Of a stretch of DNA of 64,000 nucleotides, positions 33,238 through 45,600 are shown piece by piece. Made by a program: the position numbers and the translations under genes. The notes under the pieces were generated by a model. That model did not search any database. It saw only the letters and a list, made by a program, of their open reading frames with translations, and was not told the DNA's origin. The DNA is from Magnaporthiopsis rhizophila (Eukaryota; Ascomycota; Sordariomycetes; Magnaporthales; Magnaporthaceae), in the NCBI GenBank assembly GCA_003049465.1, contig PYSS01000022.1, forward strand, positions 248,001 through 312,000. The letters are read 5' to 3'. How positions within the stretch are numbered: the stretch's first letter is position 1; each line of letters opens with the position of its first letter.

Positions 33238-35128
33238 ATGTCTCGCCTGGCTGCCGTCGTCGGCTCGCTGCTGCTGGCGATCACCGCCTCGGCCGCGAAT
33301 GTACGCCGCGATAACTCGCCGCCCACGGTCCAGCTGGCCAACGGCTCGTACTACGGCCTACACAGCCAGACATACAAGCAGGACATGTTCCTGGGTATGC
33401 CATTTGCCCAGCCGCCCGTCGGCGACCTGCGGTTCCGCCAGGCGCAGTCCTTGAACTCTACCTGGCAGGGCAGCCGTAACGCTACCGAATACGGCTACGA
33501 GTGCATCGTAAGTTTCAACAGGGTGTTCCCAAGCGTACTTACCCATGTCGATAAAAACTGTTGGTAGACTAATCCTTGTATTTGCGCGCTAGGGCTACGG
33601 TAGCGACCAGTGGGCCCAAACGGGCGCCAACTACGTCAGCGAAGACTGCCTGACCCTCAACGTCGTGAGGCCCGACAGCGTCCACTCTGGCGACAAGCTC
33701 CCCGTGGCCGTGTGGATCCACGGCGGCGCGTACTACATGGGCGGCGGCAGCGACCCGCGCTACAACACCAGCTTCATGGTGCAGCAGTCGGTCGCCATGG
33801 GCACGCCCATCTTGGCCGTGACCATCAACTACCGCCTGTCGAGCTGGGGCTTCCTGTACAGCAGCGAGATGGCGGCCGAGGGCGCCACCAACCTCGGCAT
33901 GCGCGACCAGCGCCTGGCGCTGCGCTGGGTCCAGGAGAACATCGGCGCCTTCGGCGGCGACAAGACCAAGGTGACCATCTTTGGCGAGAGCGCGGGCGGC
34001 AACAGCGTCGGCACGCACCTCGTCGCCTACGGCGGGCGCGACGACGGCCTCTTCCGCGCCGCCATCAGCCAGTCGGGCGCGCCCACGGCCTTCCCGGGCA
34101 ACGCGTCCCTCGAGGTGTGGCAGCCGCGCTACAACGCGCTCGTGGCCGCTACCAACTGCTCCAGCGCCGCCAGCTCGCTCGCCTGCCTGCGCGCCCTGCC
34201 GTCGGCCACGCTCTCGGCCGTGTTCAACAGCTCCGTCACGGCCGGCTGGCTGTACCGGCCCGTCATCGACGGCGACTTCCTGCAGGCCACGGGCACCAAG
34301 GAGCTCTCCCAGGGCCGCTTCGTCAAGGTCCCCTACCTGATCGGCTGCAACGCCGACGAGGGCGGCACGTTCGGCCGCCGCGGCATCAACACCGACAACG
34401 ACTTCCACAACATGCTCCTCGGCCTCGCCCCCCGCATGGACGAGAACACGGCCGCCACCCTCGCGGCCCTGTACCCGGATATCCCGCAGATCGGCGTCCC
34501 GTCCACGCTCGACGGCCGTCCGACGGGCGCGCTGGCGACGCAGCTGGGGGCCCAGTGGAAGCGCTCGGCCGCCTACGTGGGCGACCAGTTCATGCACGCG
34601 CCGCGCCGCCTCGCCGCCCAGACCTGGGCCGCCGCGGGCGTGCCCGTGTACAGCTACAACTTTGACGTGCTCGTGCAGGGCGTGCCGTTTTGGCAGGGCG
34701 CCAGCCACTTCCAGGAGGTCGTCTTTGTCTTCAACAACGTCGACGGCCTCGGCTACGGCAACGTCGTGCCCAACCCCATGGCGGGCGGGCCTCCCACGTT
34801 CCCGCGCCTCGCCGACCTGATGAGCCGCATGTGGGTTAGCTTTGTCGTCAGCATGGACCCCAACAACGCGGGAATTAGTAAGTGAAACATGGTCTTTTAT
34901 GTTTGTTTGCGAGGGACAGAGGAAGAGAAAGACAGATGATGTGGTGACTGACAGCTATAAACCTCAACAGAACTCCCGGCCCAATGGCCCCCGTATTCGC
35001 TCGACAAGCCCCAGAACTACGTCTTTGACGTCAACGGCACCGACATCGCCCACGTCGAGAACGACCTCTGGCGCGCCGAGGGCATCGACTACATTTCCAA
35101 ACGTTTGTTCTCCATCTACGGGCAGTAG
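33238..35128 (+). CDS. Secreted type-B carboxylesterase/lipase
   Basis: Three exons, 33238-33507, 33593-34877 and 34971-35128, with introns of 85 and 93 nt; 570 aa. The signal peptide is MSRLAAVVGSLLLAITASA. The alpha/beta-hydrolase features are complete: GMPFAQPPVGDLRF, the first disulfide region EDCLTLNV, the oxyanion hole WIHGGAYYMGG, the nucleophile elbow FGESAGG (Ser about residue 223), an acidic residue in NADEGGTF, and the His in GASHFQEVVFVF. Several N-glycosylation sites (NGS, NST, NTS, NSS) agree with secretion. The family hydrolyses carboxylic esters, including lipids and xenobiotics; fungal members include secreted lipases and esterases. Substrate unknown. It converges on the HAK transporter, with 356 bp between stop codons. 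Confidence 0.9.
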
Positions 35129-35484
35129 GGTGCGGTTTGCTTGATGTAATGATGCAACATGATACGTTGGCGAACAAGGAGTGTGTTATTTGCAGTTATT
35201 TACCCTTTACAACTTTTAGGCCATGCGGAGTAAATATTAATCTAGTTACCAGTGGGATAAAAAAAAACCCCGTACTTCCAGCACGATTGCTGTTGCGCAA
35301 AGCCGGGTAGAAAGGTCCCTTCGAGCTACCTGCGGTTCCGCTTCGTATGTCAAACAAATAGTGCATATAATACGAGCTAAAATACAGAAAAGATGCCGCG
35401 GCTTACTTTTGAAATATAATATGCCACAAGCCATGATGCCAGCACGTGAAGAGCAGGAAAAGAAACGCCAGTACCATCGCTCGC
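35129..35484. other. Convergent 3' regions
   Basis: AT-rich 3' UTRs of the esterase and the potassium transporter, including an A-run near 35260. Nothing else. Confidence 0.4.
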
Positions 35485-38268
35485 TCAAATGTCCTTGACA
35501 AAACCCACCTCAACGACCCTCTCCATGGCCAGGCGCAGGTTCGCAATCTTTTCGCGCGTGTTCTCGCGGATCCACAGGAACAGGCTCAGCACCGCCCGCC
35601 GGCCGAAGCCCGTGCCCTCGCGCACCCGCATCTGCTCCTTGCCGACGATGTACATGACCTTTGCCGCAAACGCCCTGTCCAGCCTGACCAGCTCCGCCTC
35701 CACAGCTGTTACCGCTGCCGTTGGTGCTGTTGCTGTCTGTGGCCTCCTCTGCCGCAGGGCACCATCGTTGTTGTCGTCGGCGGCAGCGGCGGTGGCGGTC
35801 ACCTCGTTCGTGGCGTCGACGACAACCCCCTTCTTCTCGGCCCCGGTCCCGCTCGCCTCGGCCTCGACAGCGGCGGCGGCAGCAGCAGGTTTCCCGGCAC
35901 TCCGCTCGACGTAATCGCGCACCTGCTCGTAAATCAGCGCAGCCAGGTCCGGGGTGATGACCTCGTCCATGAAGCCGTGCTTGACGATGAGCCGATAGCA
36001 ACCCGGGATCTCGCGGAACCGCTGGACCAGGTACCGCTCGGCACCGTCGACGGTGGGCGTGTCGACGGGGTGTAGGTGGAAGAAGACGGCGACCTCTGGG
36101 ACGGCGACGAACTTGGTCACGAACTGCGTAAACACCGTCGGCGTTGTCGTTCCCGACTTGTCAAAGAAGACTCCCAGGCCCCGCAGCGTCGAGAGGGTGT
36201 CGCCGCCCCACTTGTCCGTCAGCCGGAGCGCCTGGCCGGCGGCTACAGCGTCCTGGCTTTCGTGTTGGCTATTGTTACTGCTGCTGCTGCCGCCGGTGGT
36301 CCTCTCGTTGCTGTCGCTGGTTGCTGGGGCAGCGGCGGCGGCGGTCACGAGGGTGCCGAGCTTGAACCGGTCCTCGGCCTCGGCGCGCCACTGGTTCTCC
36401 TTTCCGAACCTCCAGAGCAGAAACAGACACGCCAGGGCGCCCGAGACGAGAAGCGTCAGCCACGCGCCGTCGGGCACCTTTGTGAGCGCCGAGCTGAGGT
36501 ACAGGCCGTCGATGGTGGCGAAGAAGAGCCAGGGCAAGAACACGAGGAACGGGCTCAGCCGCCAGACGATGATGGCGACGAGCGTGACCATGCACGTGTC
36601 GAAAAAGGTGACAAACATGACGCACACGCCGTAGGCGTTGCCGAGGCGCGTCGTGTCGCGGTACACGGCCGTCACCAGCACCGCGCCCGCCATGAGCAGC
36701 CAGTTGAGGAAAGGTACGTACACCTGGCCGTGGAACACGCGGCTGACGTGCACGACTTTGACCTGGGGCGAGTACGACAGTTTCATGAGCTGGCTGACGA
36801 GCTGGAAGGTCGCCGTGATGATGGCCTGGCTGGCCACTATGGCCGCCAGCACCGCGAGCACCAGGCTCGGGTACAGCATCCCGGGCGGGACCGTGTTGAA
36901 AAATGGGTTTGAGTAGGCCGACGGCGTCTGCGCGATGAAGGCCGCCTGGCCGCTGTAGGCGAGCAGCAGGCACGGGTACGTGTAGCAGAGCCAGCTGATG
37001 CGGATGGCGCCCAGGCTGAAGGCTCCCAGGTCGGCAAAGAGCGCCTCGACGCCTGTGAAGCTGAGCAGGATGCCGCCCAACATCCTCCACGCGTCCGTCT
37101 TGTGGTCGGAGAAGAAGCGGATGGCAAAATAAGGGCTGAAGGCCTTGAGCACCGTCCAGTCGTGCATGACGAGGTTGTAGATGCCGAAGCCGCCGTTGAA
37201 GCCGAGCCAGAGGATGACGATGGGCGCGAAGCTGGACGCCAGCTTGGTCACGCCCAGCGGCTGGATCAGGAACAGGAGCACGATGATGCCGCACGTCGAG
37301 CCCACGATGGTCGGCTGCGAGATGTCGGGCTTCACGACCGAGAGGCCCTGGACGGCGCCCAGGACCGACTGCGCCGGCGTGAGCACGCCGTCCGCCATCA
37401 CCATGCTCACCGACAGCACGCCGATGGCCTTGAGCAGGCCGCGGAAGAACCTGCTGTTCTCGAGCGTCGTGCGAAGCGTGCCCGTGCCCGGCTTCAGATC
37501 CTTGGTCAGGTGTCGTTTCATTTTGACCAGCCCCTGCTCGCGGGGGTCGCGGTCGGTAATGTGTGCCTATAATCAGTTCAGACAGACGCCAAAGTGTCAG
37601 TATGAGCCGAAAGCTTTTCCCCTCAATTCCACGGCGTTTGTGCTTACATAGCGAGTGAGGAGAGAGTAACAACTAAAGGTGCCGCCCTCGCCGTCGTTGT
37701 CGGCCAGGAGAACAATCAGGACGTATTTGACCGTGACGACGAGCGTTATGGACCAGACGACGATGGACAGGACCCCGAGGACGTCGGCGGCAGACGGCTC
37801 GGATGTGAATGTGGATGAGAAGACGTAAAGCGGGCTTGTTCCAATGTCGCCGTAGATGACACCAACGGACTGATAGGCAAGCCTGCGATTTCGAAAGAAG
37901 AGACATGTTAGAAAAGGAAAACGGTCAGGAATTTCAAAAGCAGAAACAACCTACCACAGAAGCGTGCTTCCACGAAACACCTGCTTCTCCTTGACCCCGT
38001 CGCCCAGCCAAGCGGCGCCCTCCCCGTCGTCGAGACTGCGCATCGACGCGTGCGACTGCCGGCGGGAGAGCGTGAAGGCGCTGTTCATGCTCCTGCGCCG
38101 GTCGAGCGTGCGGGCGTTGTACACGCCGCCGACGTGGCCCGTGTCGACGCGCGTGAGCGGGGTGATGGGCATGGTCCCATTCTGGGCGGTCCCGGTCCGC
38201 GCGGGGTGCGAGCCCTCGGCGATCTTGACGCTCAGCGTCGGCGGTTGTGTGTTGTCATTTTCTGCCAT
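35485..38268 (-). CDS. hak1: High-affinity potassium transporter, HAK/KUP family
   Basis: Three exons in transcription order, 37955-38268, 37648-37882 and 35485-37566, giving 876 aa. About 105 cytosolic residues rich in Ser/Arg precede the first membrane segment, which begins LAYQSVGVIYGDIGTSPLYV, the HAK/KUP signature. Further family blocks are MVMADGVLTPAQSV, GFNGGFGIYNL, LGAFSLGAIRISWLC and NPFFNTVPPGMLYP. Around twelve hydrophobic helices are followed by a long cytosolic C-terminus with a beta-rich core (PEVAVFFHLHPVDTP) split by a low-complexity Ala/Ser/Gln linker. The family takes up potassium with protons at the plasma membrane, and fungal HAK genes are usually induced by potassium starvation. 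Introns are GTAGGT...CGCAG and GTAAGC...TTATAG. Length is within the fungal HAK range. Nothing is missing. Confidence 0.93.
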
Positions 38269-40036
38269 TGTGGGACGGACTGGGACGGAGGGGAAGCGGG
38301 AGGTGGAAAGAGAATCGTTCGCGGCTTATGGTGGTGTGGAAGGGCTAGGAGACCAAGACGATGCCAGGAGAGTGGCTACAATACGAAGAGAAATAAGAGA
38401 AGGGGAAAGCGCCAAGAGGCGAGTGGGAATCTCAGATCCCCCGCCGTCGTCGCCAGATGTGGTAGAGCGATAGAGAGTGAGTGACTGTCCGTCAGCTCAT
38501 GGCGGCTCTCAGCTGGCATGGGGGGCCGTCGTCTCTTTGAGCATTTTTCTAGAGAAAAGCCAATCGTTGGGTACACGTGGGCGGTCTAGACCATGAATTG
38601 ACGGACCCCAGGCACAGCCGAACCGAACCCTACATTCATCAGGGTACCCTACCGAGCCTACCTACATACCTAGCCTACCAAGGGTCTTGGCCCTGGCCGA
38701 TAACGCTGCACATCCAGATTGGTTCGTCGGCCCCACAAGCGGCTCTGATGTTGACAGAACTCTGTATGTAGGGTCAGCAGCCCGCCCGCCGCTGCAAGAG
38801 GAAATAACTCATACTCTTCCTCCTGCGCCTCGGGTGGCCACGTCGCGCCGAGAGGGGAGCAGCAGGACTGTGTCGTCGTTTGCCAAACGCGGCCTAGCAT
38901 CGTCCCTGAAATAATTTGCTTCGCTGCGACCCTAGACACTGGACGGCAATGTTCAAAAGCCCCGATGAATAAGATGGAGGGTGGGAACTTCATTCCTTCC
39001 CGGTGCCTACTGTACATAGGGGAGGCCCCCAACCTAGCCCGTTGCGTTCTCGGTAGAGGTGGGGTGGATAAAGCACGAGCCAGCTCCTGCAAGAAAACCG
39101 GGGAAACAAGCTTTGCAAGTTTTCGGGACCAGACGAGATGGCGTACGACGTCGCCTTGGCTTGGTACGTGCTGAAGTGAAGGGGTGTGGATTCTGTTGCA
39201 ATGGCAGCACGGTAGTCGGCAGGGATGGTGTCATAGTATGTGGTAGTGGAGTGCCTCGCGGCGTGGGGGAGGCCTGGTGGTTTGCGTTTCGAGGTGCCCG
39301 GGGGAGTCCGGGCAGTCGTGTTTACAGGACAAGTAATAAGAAGAGATCTCAAGATCTGTGCAAACGAGGCAGGGTCGCAGCAGCCCGGCAGGCTCAGGCC
39401 GCACAGCCAAAGCTCGAATTGGCAGGGATTGCCAGGCACAGACAAGCGATGGAGAGGAACAGAGAAACGGGGCCGTCCGGAGGATGCGCATGCAGCTGCG
39501 AACACATGTGATTGTGGGCTCAACGCGCGGTCTTGCCGCAGCTGGGAAAAACTTTTGGACCCCATCTCTGCAAGCCCGCATGAACGCAAGGAGACCCCGC
39601 CTCCGACGCAACGAAAACAACAAAAATGAGGAACCATCAAGAAGCACGTTAAAACATCTTCAGAAATAACACGCCGCCTCGATGGACCCATAACTTTTTT
39701 TGCTTTCTCTTTCCCTCCAATCAGCACGGAAATTGAAGGCCACGCGTCAGGGTCTCCTCAACTGTCACCTTTCGAAAAATTGTGCCTGCCGTTTCAGACC
39801 GTTGCTGTGCTGACGTCGCTGCGCCGTTGCACGTAGACTCAGCGCACGTTCGAGTAGTTCCTGTTCGGAACGAGGGAGAACGGATGCCCCAAAACAAACC
39901 TAAAAAACAAGGAAAGCAGCACGAGCCCTCCCACGCTGCACCGTACATAAATTGCAAGGGCGGCCTAAATCAAAGTGTGAAAAAAAAAAAAAAACAAAAA
40001 AAAAAAAAAAATTGGAAACGGATCCAACGTCCCTAT
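38269..40036. other. Intergenic
   Basis: HAK promoter side at the left, including a run of TACCTA-type words near 38656-38680, and the aminotransferase 3' flank at the right with an interrupted A-tract (39980-40011). The long antisense frames here have no domain content. Confidence 0.35.
39980..40011. repeat. Interrupted poly-A tract
   Basis: 31 A in 32 nt, interrupted by one C, ending 26 bp from the aminotransferase stop codon, inside its 3' flank (a T-tract on its coding strand). Confidence 0.8.
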
Positions 40037-41471
40037 CTAGTCGAGCTGATCCACAGTATGGCCGTTGCTACCCTTGGCCGCCCTATCTGCAGCGCCCTCG
40101 ACCCTGGCCCCGTCCTGCTGGCTGACGGCGACGCACCAGCCAAACTCGTCCTTGACCCTACCCAGCTGGATGCCCTGGAGCTGTGCCAGGAGCCTGAGGC
40201 ACAGCGGGCCGGCGTCGTCTTGCGATGCGGCCATGTACGATATCGTCTCCTCGCCCCCGCCGATCTCGAGGCGAGGGTGCTGCTTGACCTGCGCGGCAAG
40301 GGACTTGGGGTCCGACGCGCCCATCCTGCGCGTGATGGATCGGATGGGCACTAGCGCCGCGGCGGTGCCGGCGGCCATAATTTCGGTAAAGTTGGGCAGC
40401 TCCGCGTATTTTATCTGTTCGGTCACGGGCAGTGAACAACTCGTCAGCACTCTTCCGTCCACATAGCAGATTAGGTTTGTGCCGGGTCCGGTTTAACGCA
40501 GCCCGTCAAACCACCACTAACCTGTCGCTTCTCCACTTTCCAGCCGAAGCTCCTGCCGATCTGCTGGATGCTCTCGCTCGTCACGCTGTCGATGACGTTC
40601 TTGGAGTCGGGCACCACCAGGGTGACGCCGCCCCGGCCGTCGTCGAGCGCGCCGATGAAGCCGCTGGTCGAGAACTCGTCCACCTCCTCGTGCGTGGCCG
40701 AGTCGAGGTGCAGCGTGATGCCGTAGCCGTTGGCCCTGGCCTTGTCGCTCCACCTCAGCACAGGCGCGTAGTTGCCGCCCACCTTTGCGCTGCCCGTGCC
40801 GTTGGGCGCCGCGCGGTCAAAGTCGTCGAGGATCAGGGCCTTGACCGGGTGCGTGCCGTGGTAGACGCCCGTGGGCAGCACGTAGACGGCGAACGTGTAC
40901 TCGTCGGGCGGGCTCAGCCCGAGCTGGGCCGAGGAGCCGTAGATCTGGGGGCGGATGTACATGGCGGCGCCCGTCTCGTGCGGCGGCACGAACTCGGCGT
41001 TGAGCGACACGGCCGCCTTGACGGCCTCGAGGAACAGCTCCGTCGGCACGGGCGGGATCGAGATGAACTCGGCCGAGTGCTGCATGCGCGCCGCGTTGCG
41101 GTCCGGCCGGAAGATCCGGATGGCCCCGTTGTCGCCGGGCGCGCGGAACGCCTTGAGCCCCTCGTAGGCCTGCTGCCCGTAGTTGAGGGCCGGCGCCATG
41201 CCATGGATGCGGATGTAGGGGTCTGTCACCCAGCGGAGGGGCGACCACCGGCCCGTCTTCTTGGAGTAGTGCGATTCGATGTGGCCGTTGACTGCGACGC
41301 GGCGACGGCAAAAGTCAGCGGGCGTTTGAACCATCTACCGTGCGTGCATTGATGCTATCTATGCGCCCGCCAGCCATGGGAGCACCTCCACCACCTCCTA
41401 CCTTCTCGAACCAGGAAGCCGACATTGGACCAGTCAATGGTGTTGACGGGCGGTGGAGGAAAGGAGGCCAT
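40037..41471 (-). CDS. Branched-chain amino-acid aminotransferase (class IV)
   Basis: PLP enzyme exchanging the amino group between Leu/Ile/Val and 2-oxoglutarate. Exons in transcription order are 41402-41471, 40522-41291 and 40415-upstream-excluded 40037-40414; introns are GTAGGA...TCGCAG (110 nt) and GTTAGT...GAACAG (107 nt). The product is 405 aa. Family motifs: IDWSNVGFLVREVNGHI at the N-terminus, LNYGQQAYEGLKAFR, MYIRPQIYGS, the PLP lysine (about residue 193) in GSAKVGGNYAP, STSGFIG, and TEIMAAGTAAALVPIRSI. There is no obvious mitochondrial presequence, so it is probably the cytosolic paralogue, like the TOXF-type fungal BCATs, which occur both as housekeeping enzymes and in metabolite clusters. 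No cluster partner is adjacent here. The ATG at 41471 opens directly into the conserved N-terminus. Confidence 0.9.
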
Positions 41472-41753
41472 CGTGAATGCCGGGATCGGAGGCAGTCGTT
41501 TTCAGCGGCCACCTGAAGAGATACCTAGACAAGTGGACGCACACGAGACACGCGGTGCTCGGAATATGCTCGACGACGCGATCTAGCAAACCAAGTACTA
41601 TTTGAGGATACCCTTCCAGACAACGCGCAGGGGAGAAAGTATCGCGGCGGAGGGCGTGGGACGGACTGTGAATCTTGGTCCACGTATCCCGAGATTAGGA
41701 GTCAGCGCCTGCGTACGGGTACCAACCGGGTACGCAGAGAGAAAAAGAAGAAG

Positions 41754-41796
<43 letters not shown>

Positions 41797-42376
41797 CGGT
41801 CCCGCCATTGCGATCTCGGCCTCTAGCGGGGTGATTTGCATGAGCCGGGTGGATGTTGCACCTGCCAAGACGGGAGCGGACCCAACCAACCGGAGGGGTC
41901 GGGCAAATACAAAGCGTCATTTTGAGCAGGCGGCGGTGGGGAACGAGCGGACGCCTTTAAGATCTTGGATATATGTAATATCACCCCTGAGTAAATTGTG
42001 TATTCTTTTAACCCTGTATTTTTGCTTCTTCCCGTTTCTTTTTCCTTTTCTTTTTCTTTCATTATTCCTTTGTTTTTCCTCAAATAAACTCGTTTTCTCC
42101 CCTCGCTCATGAAAAGCGTTATAACGAACCCCTAGCTTGACAAACTCTCAATGGCAACACTGTATTTATTTCTCGATTTCGAGTCCAATATTGTCAAAGG
42201 CATGACGTAAGAACTTGTAATTCAGCAGCCGGTGCTGGAAGTTCATTTCGCATATAATTCACCACCATCGTGATCGGTGTTAATCCCACTAGTAGCAGCA
42301 GGAGTGTCCTACGTATTCCTAGACTCCAAGCCAACTTCCCCCAGCCATCCTCCGTTCTTGTCTATAACACTCCATC
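41472..42376. other. Intergenic with poly-A tract
   Basis: BCAT promoter region. Holds the 42-nt A-tract (separate entry) and a long T/C-rich stretch near 42020-42065. No gene. Confidence 0.4.
41754..41795. repeat. Poly-A tract, 42 nt
   Basis: Uninterrupted A42, preceded by purine-only sequence (GAAAAAGAAG-type). It lies 283 bp upstream of the aminotransferase ATG; on the coding strand of that gene it is a T-tract, a common nucleosome-excluding promoter element in fungi, though unusually long. Confidence 0.9.
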
Positions 42377-42640
42377 TCACTTCCGAACCTTCCCGCCTCG
42401 AAATAGTACCATGTTCGAGCTGCACGGTTCACGACGAGATGAGCCTGGGGCTCCCTCTTTTTTTGCAGCTCGGGCCTCTCGGTTGCGGATCTTAAAGTGC
42501 TCGATGAACTTCATCGCGAGGGCGACGGCTTCCTGATCTCCCATATCAAACAGACTGACAAGAAGCGGGATCGCGCATTTCTTGGACCACTTGCCTTCGT
42601 TTCGGCCAGGAACCTCCGATAGATCACGAATGGCGTCCAT
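42377..42640 (-). CDS. Small hypothetical protein, 87 aa, uncertain 5' end
   Basis: The frame reads MDAIRDLSEVPGRNEGKW, then IPLLVSLFDMGDQEAVALAM and a basic tail, and has a helical, protein-like pattern unlike the Arg/Pro-rich shadow ORFs nearby. The same frame continues upstream without a stop through PALPDSSLLAST, while an ATG start in another frame (beginning MTMSGSNEQMPATAP, about 42690) lies just before a C-rich run. Thus the true N-terminus could be joined by a one-base shift or an unseen splice. No domain or signal peptide recognised. Confidence 0.4.
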   Translation of the reverse strand: MDAIRDLSEVPGRNEGKWSKKCAIPLLVSLFDMGDQEAVALAMKFIEHFKIRNREARAAKKEGAPGSSRREPCSSNMVLFRGGKVRK

Positions 42641-45600
42641 GGTGGAGGCGAGGAGGCTGGAGTCGGGGAGGGCGGGTAGGCGCCGTAGCGGGCATCTGCT
42701 CGTTACTGCCAGACATGGTCATTGTGCGTCCCTGGTGACGAGCCTTAGGCTATATCCGGTGATGTATCGAAGACGATGTACCGCGAGGTGTGGCAATGGT
42801 GGGCTTGCAAGTTATCAAGCAGAAGTTTGGCTCTTGGACGGACCTCTGGACCCGGGTGTTGAAGCGTTGTGAGTCGAAAAAAGAACAAGCGTGCAAATTT
42901 TACGTGGCAAGAGACCCACAAGGAACAGACCCCAGGCAATGATCAGTTTAGCCGGCAGAAAAGGAAAGAGCGCTGGAGGTAAGGCAACGGGTCCGTCCGT
43001 TCGTTGGGCCAGCATTGGCCAGCCTTCATTGGGTGCTGGGACTAGGCAGCAGGTACCTTTGTAGGCACCTCCTTTTGGGCCATAAACCCGTCGTCTCTTC
43101 TCTTTTGCCTGCATTCTTCTGGCGTCACGCTCACGATGATCCATGCGGGGACTGGAGTTTTTCATAACAACCAATTCTCGCTTCTCCCTCTGCCTGTTAA
43201 AAGTCTGACTGGGTGGTTATCCCCTTTGTAATCTACTCCTCGGATTTCTTTGGGATAACCAACCGAGTCCATCCAAGCACTGACCTGGACGAGTTGCGTG
43301 GCTTTTAATTATCCATCGAAAGCCATTCCCTCCTTTGTGGCTTTTGATTCGTCAGCTCATTGTTAAGAATGCTATCGAGTTAAATCATAATTGCTGCGTA
43401 TCTGTGAGGCAGTTACCACGGGGTACTGCCTGACCTGAGCTGGATTTCCGGTCACTCAGGTTGTGCAGAGGAGCTCGAGAGGTTAACAAAGTCTTAACAC
43501 TCCCCTGAAGAATTCGACAGATCGGGAGAAGCCGCCACTCGCTTCCGGAGTCCACATGGACGACATATATTCTTAATGTCCTCTAATTATTCTCTTTTAT
43601 ATCCTGTATCTTTTCTAGTTCTTGTACCCTGTAATGTATGCTTACAGGACTGCAGGCTATTAATTAGGGAACGAGTCCAAGACACAATAATCCCTCAACT
43701 GGGAACCCAATGCTTCCCGATCGATGTGACTGCTCACTAACAAGCCTCCCGGTCCACAGTGCCCGTTGTTTGGGCGTTACTGTTGTCGATAAGCCCAAGC
43801 CTGAGTAAGCCACACGACTCCCTTCTTGGAATTTTGATCACAGGATGATCTGTCCGCTCGGCGCGAGTGGAGTACCACGAGTACGTAGACGGAAGGGAAG
43901 AAAGACGATGGGCGAGCACGTGGGGTTGCCGCGTTGATTCTGCATTTCACCGATTAGCCAGTTCCGTTCCTAGAGCGGCAGGCGTACTCTGCCCGTGATT
44001 CATCAACGCCACTCTAATTAACCCGCTGTAGACAGGTGTCGAAGCTGTGGAGGGGTCGGAGGAGCGCCCAGCCTTGGCGCTGGCAAAAGATCCCCGGTCG
44101 TGGTTGGCATGAGGCTGGGTGCCGGGAGTCGGGCTGGCTCCGGGCTTTGTGTGACGATGCGAAGCGGGCGAGGTGGGGACGAAAAGGAAAGAAGGAAAGA
44201 AGCAGCAGCGCGCGTATATATCCCTCGGGCCAGGCGGCGGCGCTGCAAGGCGGCAGCTGATGCCCCATTTTTGTGTGATGGAGACTTTTAACCTCACGGG
44301 GGTCCCACGCCCAAGGGTGGACAAAAAGACAGTTGGGATCGACCCAATCAGCCTTTTAACGGCCCTCATTTGGGGACCCCGGGCACCTCCGGTGACAATG
44401 GTGGCAGCGGCAGACTGGTAGGCCAGCAGGAGAGCTGACGTCCAAAGAAAGCTGTCAAAATTTGAGGCAGGTATACTGAATGAGAGTGGGTAATGGTGGA
44501 TAACATTATATAAATGAAACTTCACAGCTGTTCCAGAACCGACCGGCGCGGAGTCGCGATGCTGAGACTTTAAATTCAGCCAGCCAGCCGATGGAAAGAC
44601 TGCCTAGGTCGGCTCCACCTCTTCTAATCCACGCGGCAAAGTTTTAGAGAATTAAGACCATTAAAAACTGCGCTACGCGGTTGCCCGAAAAGAAAAAAAA
44701 GCCAACCTTTAAACAGTTATTTATTTGTTGAAATGGCATTTCTATGCGCGTGCGCTCGGGGAAAGGGGCCCCTCACGGAAGGCCCCGGGATTCTCCAGAT
44801 CCCCGCACGGGCCAACGTGCCCGTTGGGCGATCGCCTCTGCGCATATAAGGCCCTCCCTTAGGCAGATAGATCCTTATTTTTTTTTGGACGCACAATATA
44901 ACAGGATCATTCCTTTAATTATAGGGATCGTTGTTCGTCACTTTTGGAGAGCTCTGAGCTGTTAACAGGAATACAGATTCCTACCGATAACATATAAATA
45001 AATAAATAATCGTTAAAATTTTTTTTTTTTTTTTTACGAAAGATGCTGAAAGAAACATAAGCGCTCGGGCCCCGCAAAGGGACCAGGCTTGTTTATATCA
45101 AGCCGGCCATCCCGGCGAGACAAAAGCGATACATTAAAAAGAAAGTGACTTAAGCTAAAAGATTCATCCCTTTGCAACTGTCGCGTGGAGCGGTGACGAG
45201 CGAATGGCGTGGACTACACGAAGGGCGGCGCGGGGAAGGGCGTCTGGGCGGGAGGGCGGTTATTCGGCCGCGACAGTCGGCGAATATGCTCCGTGCAGCA
45301 CAAAACAAGGATCAGCGAGTTCTCGGACCGTAATCAAGCAGGGCACCGACGATCAAGACCTGTCCCGGAAATGATCGTCTCTGGCCGAAATGCAGATCAA
45401 TGTGTCCGCCGCGGCGCTCCTTCGGAGGGGACGAATGGATTTGGGTTTGGAGGGGTGCATGCGACATTTTTGTTGGCTTGAGGGGAAGATCGTCCTGACA
45501 CGCAGACAAGGGGTAACCGTCGCCTGGCGGGCTCGCAAATCACAACTGCAAGAAGCCCTCTTTCTTCCTGGGATCCCGGCGTGGTCTCTGAGGCCGGAGT

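Noticed and set aside
33569..34708. 379-codon antisense frame opposite the carboxylesterase
   Set aside because: Same GC3 shadow effect; the plus-strand frame has the catalytic triad and conserved splice sites.
38990..39727. 245-codon minus-strand frame between HAK and the aminotransferase
   Set aside because: No domain, no signal peptide, Ser/Pro/Arg-rich composition typical of non-coding DNA.
40432..41352. 306-codon plus-strand frame over the aminotransferase
   Set aside because: Runs antisense through conserved aminotransferase exons and introns.
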